Positions 8,678-17,142 of a stretch of 64,000 nucleotides of DNA are shown one piece after another (positions within the stretch are counted from its first letter, which is position 1; each line of letters begins with the position of its first letter). Under the pieces are notes generated by a model that ran no database searches, was not told the origin of the DNA, and worked only from the letters and a program-made list of their open reading frames with translations. The stretch comes from Erysipelotrichaceae bacterium. GTDB lineage: Bacteria; Bacillota_I; Bacilli_A; Erysipelotrichales; Erysipelotrichaceae. A program made the translations under genes and the position numbers. The stretch lies in NCBI GenBank assembly GCA_017432005.1, contig JAFRKA010000021.1, positions 62,001 through 126,000 of the forward strand, read 5' to 3'.

Positions 8678-9226
8678 TTACACTTTGTTTTGCCAGTTAT
8701 GGATAAGTACGAGCAATCCCGGTGCGATCAGGACATTAGTAAGCAGTTCGATGAAGAAATTGATCGACATGAACGCTGAAAGCATCGCGGCAAATGAAGA
8801 ATCGAAAAACAGGATCAGACAGATAAACAGCGTTCCGGTATTGACGATGGGAGCAGTGGCTGAAGCCAGAATAATACCCAGTCTTTCATTCTTGTCTTTT
8901 AATAACTTATAGACCAAAGCAGAGGCCAGACCGCATAAAGCACCTTTCAAAATACACGTAAAGTTGATGATGAAAGGATGGATACTCATCAGAACAGCGC
9001 CAGAGGGGTCAGCACCCGTAATGACCATCACGCATACGACAAGTCCGAATACTATGCCCATAAGTGTTCCGATCGCAGGACCATATACAGCTCCAGCAAC
9101 GATGATCGGGATCAGCGTAAGCGTGATCGGAAAACCGCCGAAGTTTATGAATGTCGCTACCACCTGCAGAACGATGATGACTGCCGCAAAGATAGCGATC
9201 AGTGTATTTTTCTTAGTCTGTTTCAT
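8678..9226 (-). CDS. ECF transporter S component, substrate unknown
   Basis: A 182-aa membrane protein with about five to six hydrophobic segments covering most of the chain. The N-terminal pattern (a first helix, then FGGFPITLTLIPIIVAGAVYG) is typical of substrate-binding S components of energy-coupling factor vitamin transporters. It resembles the pantothenate/hydroxymethylpyrimidine-type subfamily. No ATPase or T component is nearby, so it would use a shared module encoded elsewhere. It overlaps the end of recD2 by 14 bp and is probably co-transcribed. No vitamin riboswitch was seen, so the substrate cannot be named. Confidence 0.8.
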   Translation of the reverse strand: MKQTKKNTLIAIFAAVIIVLQVVATFINFGGFPITLTLIPIIVAGAVYGPAIGTLMGIVFGLVVCVMVITGADPSGAVLMSIHPFIINFTCILKGALCGLASALVYKLLKDKNERLGIILASATAPIVNTGTLFICLILFFDSSFAAMLSAFMSINFFIELLTNVLIAPGLLVLIHNWQNKV

Positions 9227-11339
9227 TTTCTAGTTTCTCCATAAGACCGGTCTGCCTTTTTTTTAACAGATTAGCGAGTCCGTTCATGAACAGTGAACTC
9301 TCACCTATTATAACAAGTTTATTCTTTGCACGCGATATGGCCGTGTAAATAAGCTTTCTGTTCAGCATCCTGATATTGTTCCTGTTGATGATGAAATAAA
9401 CGATCGGATATTCCGAACCCTGGGCTTTATGTACTGACATCGCATAAGCCAGAGCGATGTCACTGAGATCATCGAACTGATAGAAAACGATCGTATTATC
9501 ATAGTCGACTGTCAGACATTTCTCTTTTTCATCGATATCTTCCAGGATACCGATATCACCGTTATACACATCATCATTCGGCCGATTCTTCAACTGCAGT
9601 ATCTTGTCATCGACTCTGAAGATGAACTGGCCTACTTTCTTTTCTTTTTTGGCAAAACCGCCAGGATTGAAGGTATTCTGCAGCAGAAGATTGAGATTGT
9701 CTATCCCCCATTCTCCTTTATACATGGGAGAAAGGATCTGTATGTCGTCAAGTGTGAAGCCGTTATCAAGATCTTCTCTGATAAGTGAAATAAGATCGAA
9801 AGTGTCTTTGCGGACATCATAAAATTTTATGTCGTTGTTATAACGTTTCAGATCGACATCGTTCCTGATGATATCGTTAGCCAGCGAAATAATCTCATTC
9901 CCGCTGCGCTGACGGTAATTGTATTCCAGTTTCGTACAGGTAAACATCTCTGAAGCGATCAGATCACTGAGCAGATCTCCGGGTCTAATAGATGGCAGCT
10001 GATTGTTGTCACCGATGATGCAGATCTTCTTGATCCTGGATGAAGCTCTGAGAAGTGATGCGAACAGTGAATTGTCGACCATCGAAAACTCGTCGATGAT
10101 CAACGCATCATAAAGTAACGGGTTTTCTTCATTGAAACTGAAGATATTCGTCTCCTTGTTCCATTTAAGTAAAGAATGGATCGTTTTCGATTCACAGCCG
10201 CAGATCTCATTGATCCTCTTTGCGGCTCTGCCGGTCGGAGCGGCTACGATCAGATTAGAAAATGCGAAGCACTCACGGAAGATCGAGACCATCGTTTTGA
10301 CGATCGTAGTCTTGCCTGTGCCGGGACCGCCAATGATGATCGAGATGCCTTTTCTGAAGAAACAGCGAATCGCTTCTTTCTGCTTATCGTCATAAACGAT
10401 CGAAAGCTGCTTTTCACAGATTGCGATATTCTCTTCGATAAGATCATCATCAAGCACCAGATCATCAGGAAATCTCTTAAGAAAGCTGGCGATCAGGTGT
10501 TCATCCGTATGATCCTGTGTAAGATATATCTGATCTTCTTCAATAGTAAGATATCCGTTTCCCAAAGCCCGTTCATATGCTGACAGGAAGATATCCATGC
10601 CACCGTAATTCATCAGTATACTTTCCAGAACATCTCTTTCGATATAGGTATTGCCTGTTCTGAAGGTATAATCGTTCATCAGATAAATAAGAAACGCTTC
10701 TTTGTATTTCAGTTCCTGATCAGAAAATTCGATCTTTGAAGCATAATTCTTCACTTTGTCAAAACTGATACCGTAGACATCATTATAAAAACGGAACGGA
10801 TTGTCTTTGCCGACTTCGACCGTTGCCAGTTTGAACCGGTTGAAGATCTTTTGCGCTTCGAGATTATTGAAACCGTTCGAGGCAAGATAAAACAGAGTAT
10901 CATTTTCAGGATCGCTCAGACTGCTGAAGCCGTCAATTATAGACTGATACTGTTTTTCACTCAAAGAAGTTTCAGCGATCTTTGAAGGATCATCCTTAAG
11001 TATCTGCAGCGTATCATCACCGAAATGATCATATATCTTTTCTGCCGCTTTCTTTCCGATACCTTTAAAGGTCTTTCCGGCCAGAAAAGAGATGATATCA
11101 TCTCTTTTATCAGGAAGATATCTTTCGATCGTCAGGATAGAAAACTGAAATCCGTAGCGGGGATGATCGACGTAATTGCCGGTAAGCAGATATTTCTGTC
11201 CTTTTTCATAATCAAAAGCCGGTCCGGTAACCGTTATATTATCGTCTTCGGTACTGAATCGGCTCACCATGTATGATTCGGAACGGAAAACAGTATGAGT
11301 AAATTCTCCGATGATAAGATCTGTTAAATTATCTTCCAT
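9213..11339 (-). CDS. recD2: ATP-dependent RecD-like DNA helicase (RecD2)
   Basis: A 708-aa SF1B 5'-3' helicase of the RecBC-independent RecD2 type. It has the N-terminal extension with a helix-hairpin-helix region (FKGIGKKAAEKIYDHFG, about 94-110) typical of RecD2. Walker A GGPGTGKT is at about 337-344, then IIDEFSMVD (Walker B), GDNNQLPS and, near the C-terminus, AYAMSVHKAQGSEY. RecD2 acts in DNA repair and replication-fork maintenance. An ATG at 11339 is chosen over an in-frame TTG at 11345. The start overlaps the end of mnmA by 11 bp. Confidence 0.95.
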   Translation of the reverse strand: MEDNLTDLIIGEFTHTVFRSESYMVSRFSTEDDNITVTGPAFDYEKGQKYLLTGNYVDHPRYGFQFSILTIERYLPDKRDDIISFLAGKTFKGIGKKAAEKIYDHFGDDTLQILKDDPSKIAETSLSEKQYQSIIDGFSSLSDPENDTLFYLASNGFNNLEAQKIFNRFKLATVEVGKDNPFRFYNDVYGISFDKVKNYASKIEFSDQELKYKEAFLIYLMNDYTFRTGNTYIERDVLESILMNYGGMDIFLSAYERALGNGYLTIEEDQIYLTQDHTDEHLIASFLKRFPDDLVLDDDLIEENIAICEKQLSIVYDDKQKEAIRCFFRKGISIIIGGPGTGKTTIVKTMVSIFRECFAFSNLIVAAPTGRAAKRINEICGCESKTIHSLLKWNKETNIFSFNEENPLLYDALIIDEFSMVDNSLFASLLRASSRIKKICIIGDNNQLPSIRPGDLLSDLIASEMFTCTKLEYNYRQRSGNEIISLANDIIRNDVDLKRYNNDIKFYDVRKDTFDLISLIREDLDNGFTLDDIQILSPMYKGEWGIDNLNLLLQNTFNPGGFAKKEKKVGQFIFRVDDKILQLKNRPNDDVYNGDIGILEDIDEKEKCLTVDYDNTIVFYQFDDLSDIALAYAMSVHKAQGSEYPIVYFIINRNNIRMLNRKLIYTAISRAKNKLVIIGESSLFMNGLANLLKKRQTGLMEKLENETD

Positions 11340-12477
11340 TAGCAACTCTGTTCATAAGCGATCTGTTCACATCCTGACCGTTAAAATATGTCTCTTCGAT
11401 GACTCCGCCTCCAAGCAGTCTTCCGTCTTTATAGAAAACAGCCTGCTGTCCAGGCGTCACAGCCTTGATCTTATGCGGATATGTCAGCACAGCCGAATCT
11501 TTTCTGGTCTTTCTGATGTGTACTTCATTATCCGGCTGACGATAGCGGAATTTGCACTGGATATCTGCTTCAGTTTCTATTTCATCGATCCAGTTGATCT
11601 CACTGATAAGTGCACTGTCAGAATCCAGATACCGTTCATTATTGACTGATGTCAGATAAAGAATATTCTTTTTGACGTCTTTGCCGACACAGTAATACGG
11701 ACCTCTGTTGCCACCGACGCCGAATCCTTTGCGCTGACCGATCGTATAATAATAGACTCCCTGATGAATCCCAACTTCTTCAAGAGTATCGATATCGATT
11801 ATCTTTCCTTCTTTCATCGGGATGTAGTTTTTCAGAAATTCACGGAAATTTCTTTCACCGATGAAACAGATACCGGTCGAATCTTTTTTATCTGCGACCG
11901 GAAGCTCAAGTTCATGAGCTATCTTTCTTACTTCGTCTTTGTTTATCTCGCCCAGCGGAAAGAGTGTATAATCCAGAGCAGCTCTATCTACCTGTGCCAG
12001 AAAATATGACTGATCCTTATTCAGATCGAAGGCTTTGTAATATACGTTCCTGCCATTTTCAGATACTGAGCGGAAATAATGCCCGGTAGCGATCTTATCG
12101 AATCCTTTATTTCTGGCAAATTTCAGAAAGTAATCGAACTTTATGTATTTATTGCACAGGATATCGGGATTTGGAGTCCTGCCCTTTTCATATTCACTTA
12201 TGAAATTAAGAAAGACATTGTTCCAGTATTCTTCGATATAATCGCTTCTGAGCAGCTGCAGACCGAGTTTATCCGCAACAGCTTTAGCGTCATTGTAGTC
12301 GGCTTCCTGCGGACAGATATCGTCATTGAGAGTAGAATTGCCTAAAGTATCGTTATTCAGGGCTGAATCCCAGTTACGCATAAAACAGCAGGTAACATCG
12401 TAACCTGCTTGTTTAAGTTCATATGCGGCAACAGCACTGTCGACTCCGCCTGAAAGACCGACCAGCACTTTCAACAT
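11329..12477 (-). CDS. mnmA: tRNA-specific 2-thiouridylase MnmA
   Basis: A 382-aa enzyme that makes 2-thiouridine at U34 of tRNA-Glu, -Gln and -Lys. The PP-loop GLSGGVDSAVAAY is at about 8-20. The two catalytic cysteines are seen in NPDILCNKYIKF and in STGICFIGERNF. The C-terminal beta-barrel ends with a PGQQAVFY motif. The start overlaps the end of spx by 7 bp and its end overlaps recD2, so spx, mnmA, recD2 and the S component form one operon. Confidence 0.97.
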   Translation of the reverse strand: MLKVLVGLSGGVDSAVAAYELKQAGYDVTCCFMRNWDSALNNDTLGNSTLNDDICPQEADYNDAKAVADKLGLQLLRSDYIEEYWNNVFLNFISEYEKGRTPNPDILCNKYIKFDYFLKFARNKGFDKIATGHYFRSVSENGRNVYYKAFDLNKDQSYFLAQVDRAALDYTLFPLGEINKDEVRKIAHELELPVADKKDSTGICFIGERNFREFLKNYIPMKEGKIIDIDTLEEVGIHQGVYYYTIGQRKGFGVGGNRGPYYCVGKDVKKNILYLTSVNNERYLDSDSALISEINWIDEIETEADIQCKFRYRQPDNEVHIRKTRKDSAVLTYPHKIKAVTPGQQAVFYKDGRLLGGGVIEETYFNGQDVNRSLMNRVANGR

Positions 12478-12890
12478 GATTTACGGATTTCCCCACAGTT
12501 TTCATAATGCGGACACGCATGATCACATTTCGTCATTGACTTCAGACGGCTGAAAAGTTCGATCTCTTCTTCATCGTATCCGATCTGCAGATTACGATCA
12601 TCGATGATGATGGGACGCTTCAGGATAGACGGATTCTCTACGATGAAATTGCAGAGCTCATTAAGTGACATCGAATCGATATCGATCTTGTTTTCCTGAA
12701 TGATCTTGGATCGTTTGGAAATGATGTCATCTGTTCCGTTTTCGGTCCTGGAGATCAGATAACGGATCTCTTCGGCATTGAGCAGCGTGTTGAAAATATT
12801 CTTCTCGATGAATCTGAGTTGTTTGTCTTTAAGGTAGTTTTTTACCTTTCTGCATGATGAACACCCCGGTGAGGTATAAATAACTATCAT
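12471..12890 (-). CDS. spx: Spx/ArsC-family regulator with Cys-rich C-terminal tail
   Basis: A 139-aa protein from the ATG at 12890. The thiol switch CSSC is at residues 10-13, as in B. subtilis Spx. The ArsC-like fold continues through ISRTENGTDDIISKRS and ILKRPIIIDDRNLQIGYDEEEI. Spx proteins bind the RNA polymerase alpha subunit and redirect transcription under thiol stress. The tail is odd: after the usual end there is CDHACPHYENCGEIRKSC, with four Cys and two His that could bind a metal. There is no Shine-Dalgarno; TATAAT ends 6 nt before the ATG, which predicts a leaderless mRNA. An ArsC-like reductase role is less likely but possible. Confidence 0.82.
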   Translation of the reverse strand: MIVIYTSPGCSSCRKVKNYLKDKQLRFIEKNIFNTLLNAEEIRYLISRTENGTDDIISKRSKIIQENKIDIDSMSLNELCNFIVENPSILKRPIIIDDRNLQIGYDEEEIELFSRLKSMTKCDHACPHYENCGEIRKSC

Positions 12891-12896
12891 GTTTAT

Positions 12897-12902
12897 ATTA
12901 TA
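12897..12902 (-). promoter_or_regulatory. -10 box of spx, predicted leaderless start
   Basis: A perfect TATAAT lies exactly 6 nt before the spx ATG with no SD between, so the start codon would be the first transcribed base. No good -35 is visible. Confidence 0.55.
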
Positions 12903-12920
12903 CATCATGAATACATTGAT

Positions 12921-12948
12921 TTTAGAGGCTTAAATAAGATATTATAAT
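12921..12948 (+). promoter_or_regulatory. Promoter of the trpS T-box leader
   Basis: The -35 TTTAGA (12921-12926, 4 of 6 matches) is followed after 16 bp by a perfect TATAAT (12943-12948). It lies upstream of the T-box and is divergent from spx. Confidence 0.55.
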
Positions 12949-12961
12949 AAAAGGAATAAGT

Positions 12962-13140
12962 AGTTTGTACATTTGAACTTTCAGAGAGATCGTGGGTGGT
13001 GTAAACGGTCAGTACTGTACAGATGAATTGGGACCTGTGAGTTAAATGGCATCAGTCATTTACGCCGATCTGCGTTACAGATGAGAGTTACAAGTTAAGG
13101 TGGTACCGCGCTGAAGCGCCCTTGTCTATCACCTTTTTAT
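12962..13140 (+). promoter_or_regulatory. T-box leader controlling trpS
   Basis: The conserved T-box AAGGTGGTACCGCG is at about 13097-13110, followed by a GCGC-containing terminator stem and a T-run near 13132-13141. TGG at 13047-13049 (AAATGGCATC) is a candidate Trp specifier codon, which agrees with the gene downstream. Confidence 0.92.
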
Positions 13141-13159
13141 TTTTTCGGAGGAACACAAA

Positions 13160-14149
13160 ATGAAAAGAATGTTATCAGGAATCAAACCGACCGGACAGCT
13201 TACTTTAGGAAACTATATCGGTGCTTTGAGAAACTTCGTCAACTATCAGGACGATTATGAGATGATCGTCTTCATAGCTAATCTTCACTGTATCACTGAA
13301 TATCAGGATCCTGCTGATCTAAGAAAGAACCTTACTGATGCTGTAGCTCTGTATCTGGCTTGCGGACTGGATCCGGATAAAGCGACGATCTTCTTGCAGA
13401 CTGATGTGCACGCTCATGCAGAACTGGGTTACATCCTCGCCTGCAATACATATCTGGGCGAACTGAATCGTATGACACAGTTCAAAGACAAGTCAGCCAA
13501 AGGTGAGAAAAACATGACGGCCGGTCTTTATACCTATCCATGTCTGATGGCTGCCGATATATTGCTTTACAATGCGAATTATGTACCTGTCGGTGAGGAC
13601 CAGAAACAGCACGTCGAACTGACCAGAGATATCGCTCAGCGTTTCAATAACCGTTATGGTGAGACCTTCGTCGTTCCGGAACCGCTGATCGCTAAAGTAG
13701 GTGCCAGGATCATGTCGCTTTCTGATCCTTCAAAGAAGATGTCCAAATCAGATGAGGCCAACAAAGGCTGTATCTATCTGCTCGATGATCCAAAGACAGC
13801 AAGAAAGAAGATCATGTCGGCTGTTACCGATTCATTTGCTGATGTTAAACTCGACAAGGAGAATCAGCCTGGTCTTTACAATCTGATCGAGATCGCCTCA
13901 GCACTCAGTGGCAGATCCATGGAAGAGATCGCAGATGAATTTGCCGGTCAGGGTTATGGAAAACTCAAAGGCTATGTAGCTGATGTGGTCTGCAGTGAAC
14001 TGGAAAAGATCCAGAGCAGATATAATGAGATCATCGAATCCAGACAGATCGAAAAGATCCTGTCAGAAGGATCCGCAAAAGCTGCTGCTATTGCCGATGA
14101 AACACTTGCCAGAGTCAAAAATAAGATCGGACTGGAGATCAAATACTGA
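13160..14149 (+). CDS. trpS: Tryptophanyl-tRNA synthetase
   Basis: A 329-aa class I synthetase of normal length. The HIGH-like motif is GNYIG (about 16-20) after SGIKPTGQLTL, and the KMSKS loop is KKMSKSDEA (about 193-201). It charges tRNA-Trp in the cytoplasm. SD GGAGG lies 8 nt before the ATG. It stands alone on the plus strand between the divergent spx operon and convergent rmuC. The T-box upstream ties its expression to Trp starvation. Confidence 0.98.
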   Translation: MKRMLSGIKPTGQLTLGNYIGALRNFVNYQDDYEMIVFIANLHCITEYQDPADLRKNLTDAVALYLACGLDPDKATIFLQTDVHAHAELGYILACNTYLGELNRMTQFKDKSAKGEKNMTAGLYTYPCLMAADILLYNANYVPVGEDQKQHVELTRDIAQRFNNRYGETFVVPEPLIAKVGARIMSLSDPSKKMSKSDEANKGCIYLLDDPKTARKKIMSAVTDSFADVKLDKENQPGLYNLIEIASALSGRSMEEIADEFAGQGYGKLKGYVADVVCSELEKIQSRYNEIIESRQIEKILSEGSAKAAAIADETLARVKNKIGLEIKY

Positions 14150-14153
14150 AAGA

Positions 14154-14187
14154 AAAGCTCATATCACATATGGATATGAGCTTTTTA
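14154..14187 (+). terminator. Bidirectional terminator between trpS and rmuC
   Basis: A 12-bp perfect stem (14154-14165 with 14173-14184) and 7-nt loop, followed by T residues on the plus strand. It is flanked by A residues on the other side, so it can also end the convergent rmuC transcript. Confidence 0.88.
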
Positions 14188-15234
14188 TTCCTGCTCATCA
14201 TCTTCGAATTCACCGTTATTGATCATGTCGAATCTTTTCAGGATCTTACCTGATGTCGTATTCAGATTGTAGAAAGCTGAACCGAGACTTTCATAAGCTT
14301 TGTATAGTTCCTCAGTCCTTTTCTCATATCGTCTGAATTCTACGGCCAGCTGAGATAAGAGGATCTCTATCTCTTTGGCTTTTTCATCTTTCTTCTGTCC
14401 CAGATAGATCGATTTTATGGCGGTGATATAAGCCATCAGTGTCGTCGGCGAGACGATATATACTTTCTGTCTGTATGAATAATCGACAAGATCGGTGAAC
14501 GATGCGTAGATTTCGGAGAAGATCGCTTCAGCCGGTATGAACATATAAGCCAGATCAGCAGTGACTCCCGGAATGAGATATTTCTTATGAATATCATCCA
14601 GATGTTTCTTCACATCGTCCCTGAACTGTTTTCGGGCATTCTCCCGGTATTTTTCATCATGTGAAGTATCACACATCCTCCGATAGTTTTCCAGTGGAAA
14701 CTTGGAATCTATGCAGATCATAGAAAGTGTTCCGCTGCCGAAGATCACCGCATCAGCTATGGCATCATTAGGCAGACGATACTGTCTGGCATATCTTTCA
14801 CTGTTAGTTCCGTATGCTGCTTCCAGTAATGAATAAAGTTCGACTTCGCCAAACGTTCCCCTGCTTTTCTTGTCTGTCAGGATATCCTGCAGTGATACGA
14901 CATCTCTGGAGAGCTCATTAAGGCCTTTCTGAGCCTCATCGATCCTGATCATCTTCTCATTGAGACTGTTGAAGATATCGTTGGTTGATTTGTGTGACTG
15001 AATGATATTGGAATTTACCCGTTCAGAAAAATCGCCGAACTGAGAACTGATGGAATTATTAAAATCGACAAAATCGCGATTTAGATTCGATCTGATCTCA
15101 TAGATCGATTTTGTCAGTTCATTGTTAAGATCATTAGTCTTTTTGGAATTATTGAGAACGATTATCAGAATAATGATGACAGTCACGGTAAAAAGTGATG
15201 CCATGATGATCAGCAGCAGATTACTGTCCATCAT
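14185..15234 (-). CDS. rmuC: RmuC family DNA recombination protein
   Basis: A 349-aa protein. A membrane segment occupies residues 7-27, a long coiled coil residues about 30-130, and the RmuC nuclease-like domain residues about 130-330 (GTFGEVELYSLLEAAYG, then ICIDSKFPLENYRRM and AYMFIPAEAIFSEIY). The family limits certain DNA rearrangements in E. coli, but its biochemical activity is not settled. It is preceded by a small membrane ORF and uvrC, so it belongs to the repair block. Confidence 0.92.
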   Translation of the reverse strand: MMDSNLLLIIMASLFTVTVIIILIIVLNNSKKTNDLNNELTKSIYEIRSNLNRDFVDFNNSISSQFGDFSERVNSNIIQSHKSTNDIFNSLNEKMIRIDEAQKGLNELSRDVVSLQDILTDKKSRGTFGEVELYSLLEAAYGTNSERYARQYRLPNDAIADAVIFGSGTLSMICIDSKFPLENYRRMCDTSHDEKYRENARKQFRDDVKKHLDDIHKKYLIPGVTADLAYMFIPAEAIFSEIYASFTDLVDYSYRQKVYIVSPTTLMAYITAIKSIYLGQKKDEKAKEIEILLSQLAVEFRRYEKRTEELYKAYESLGSAFYNLNTTSGKILKRFDMINNGEFEDDEQE

Positions 15235-15401
15235 TCATCCTCATTGTTGAGATAATCACGTAAAAGCTCAAGACGGTTATGAGAACGGTCTTCATCTTCA
15301 TCATGACGCCTCAGGATCGACAGTGCCAGCATATGCAGAGCATTGGCTGTAAAGACGATCAGTGAGAGCAGTGAAAGATAATCAGATATGTTTTTAAGCA
15401 T
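15231..15401 (-). CDS. Small membrane protein, 56 aa, function unknown
   Basis: An ATG at 15401 opens a 56-aa frame ending with TGA at 15231-15233. It overlaps the uvrC end by 8 bp and the rmuC start by 4 bp (ATGA-type coupling). Residues about 8-31 are hydrophobic (LSLLSLIVFTANALHMLALS) and the rest is highly charged (RRHDEDEDRSHNR). Tight coupling on both sides supports a real gene. No family was recognised. Confidence 0.65.
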   Translation of the reverse strand: MLKNISDYLSLLSLIVFTANALHMLALSILRRHDEDEDRSHNRLELLRDYLNNEDE

Positions 15402-17142
15402 TTTCTTCTCTCAGTTTATTATACAATTCTTCAGCCGTTTTATGGTTCAGAACTGTCTCCAGTTCCTCTAAAGTGAGTTTTCTCATATTGGATATACTTT
15501 TGTATTTCCTTAAAAGTTTATTTCTGGTCTTTGGTCCCAGTCCTTTAATATCATCCAAAACGGATTTATATACCGATTTCTGGCGCAGTTTGCGGTGATA
15601 TGAGATCGCAAAACGGTGAACTTCATCCTGCATGTTGGTCAGGAAGAAGAAAAGATGGGAATCCTTGCGGATATTGATGATCTCATAATCGGAATTCATC
15701 AGATAGGATGTATTATGATGTTCATCTTTGCCAAGTCCGGCTATTAAGATATCCATATTCAACGAAGATAAAACTTCTTTGGCGATATCGATCTGGATCC
15801 TGGCACCATCGACGATAAGCAGATCAGGTCTTTCCAACTGATCCTTGAGGACGCGGAAATATCTTCTGTAGAGCATCTCTTTCATTGAAGAAAGATCATC
15901 AGCCGATTCTTCCAGTTTAAAGAGCCGGTAATCTTTCTTGCTGGGGCGGAAATCCTTATAGACTACCATAGCACCGACAGTATTGGTACCACCGGTATGC
16001 GAGTTATCAAACAGTTCGATCCTGTTAATCTGTTTGTGGAAGATGCGTTTGAGCTCCTCATCGAGTTCATCATTATAAGATTCCTTATTGGTGATGATCT
16101 TCCTGTTCTGTTTCATAAGCTCCACACAGTTCGTTTTAGCCTGTTTGAGCAGCTGATACTTGTATCCCCTGCTCACACTCTGGCAGTCATAGATACCTTC
16201 AAAATAGCTGACCAGTCCTTCAGGAAGATATAGTTTAGTCGGTTTGTCATTTATCTCATAGAAACGGTAGATATATGATGAAACAAAGTTTTCCGGATCG
16301 CCTACCAGATAATCGATGAATTTGTCAGATGAAAGCAGTCTTCCATGTTTGATGAAAAGACCGGTGATCGCAATAAAACCGTCTTCCGTATAGTAATTGA
16401 TGACATCGAATGATTCCCGATTGTTTTTCTGAACATCCTGTTTCTGATTGGTCTGTTTAACATCTTCGATCAGATCGCGATAGTATGCGGCATTTTCATA
16501 ATCCAGTCTGTCTACCGCATCATTCATCTTCTCTTTCAGATCGGAAAGGACCCTGCGGTTATCGCCATTGAGAAATCCGATGATCTCTTCTTTCATCTTC
16601 CGGCATGTCTCATCATCGATATCATTGCAGCAGTATCCCAGACATTGTTTCAGATGATAGTAAAGGCAAAGCTCCTTCTTCAGGTTCTGACATTTTCTGG
16701 TAGGATACAGCTTGTTTATCAGCTCGACCATGTTTCTGGCTGCACCGACATCAGGAAAAGGACCGTAGAGCTTCCCTTTGTATCTGGATTTCTTTTTCAG
16801 TCTTACGACACTTACATATGGTTCTTTCGTATCTTTAAGCAGTATATACGGATATGATTTATCATCCTTGAAGACGATATTGAATTTAGGATCATATTCC
16901 TTGATCAGATTATATTCGAGTATCAGTGCTTCCTTTTCTGATTTAGTGACGATATAGTCGAAATCACGGATATTGCTGACAAGCTTGGTCGTCTTATAGT
17001 CATGTGCACCTTTAAAGTAGGAATTGACCCGGTTGTAAAGATTTATGGCTTTACCGACATAGATGACAGTCCCATCCTTATCTTTGTGCAGATAGACGCC
17101 CGGCTTCTTTGGCAGTGTTTTAAGCTTTTCTTTCAGTTCCAT
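15394..17142 (-). CDS. uvrC: UvrABC excinuclease subunit UvrC
   Basis: A 582-aa subunit that makes both incisions in nucleotide excision repair. The N-terminal GIY-YIG nuclease is seen as GVYLHKDKDGTVIYVGKA (about 16-33). A Cys-rich stretch CQNLKKELCLYYHLKQCLGY follows (about 153-172), then the UVR motif (about 198-233). The central RNase H-like nuclease includes ELFDNSHTGGTNTVGAMVVY. The C-terminal HhH has GLGPKTRNKLLRKYKS. The start overlaps mutS2 by 23 bp. Confidence 0.97.
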   Translation of the reverse strand: MELKEKLKTLPKKPGVYLHKDKDGTVIYVGKAINLYNRVNSYFKGAHDYKTTKLVSNIRDFDYIVTKSEKEALILEYNLIKEYDPKFNIVFKDDKSYPYILLKDTKEPYVSVVRLKKKSRYKGKLYGPFPDVGAARNMVELINKLYPTRKCQNLKKELCLYYHLKQCLGYCCNDIDDETCRKMKEEIIGFLNGDNRRVLSDLKEKMNDAVDRLDYENAAYYRDLIEDVKQTNQKQDVQKNNRESFDVINYYTEDGFIAITGLFIKHGRLLSSDKFIDYLVGDPENFVSSYIYRFYEINDKPTKLYLPEGLVSYFEGIYDCQSVSRGYKYQLLKQAKTNCVELMKQNRKIITNKESYNDELDEELKRIFHKQINRIELFDNSHTGGTNTVGAMVVYKDFRPSKKDYRLFKLEESADDLSSMKEMLYRRYFRVLKDQLERPDLLIVDGARIQIDIAKEVLSSLNMDILIAGLGKDEHHNTSYLMNSDYEIINIRKDSHLFFFLTNMQDEVHRFAISYHRKLRQKSVYKSVLDDIKGLGPKTRNKLLRKYKSISNMRKLTLEELETVLNHKTAEELYNKLREENA

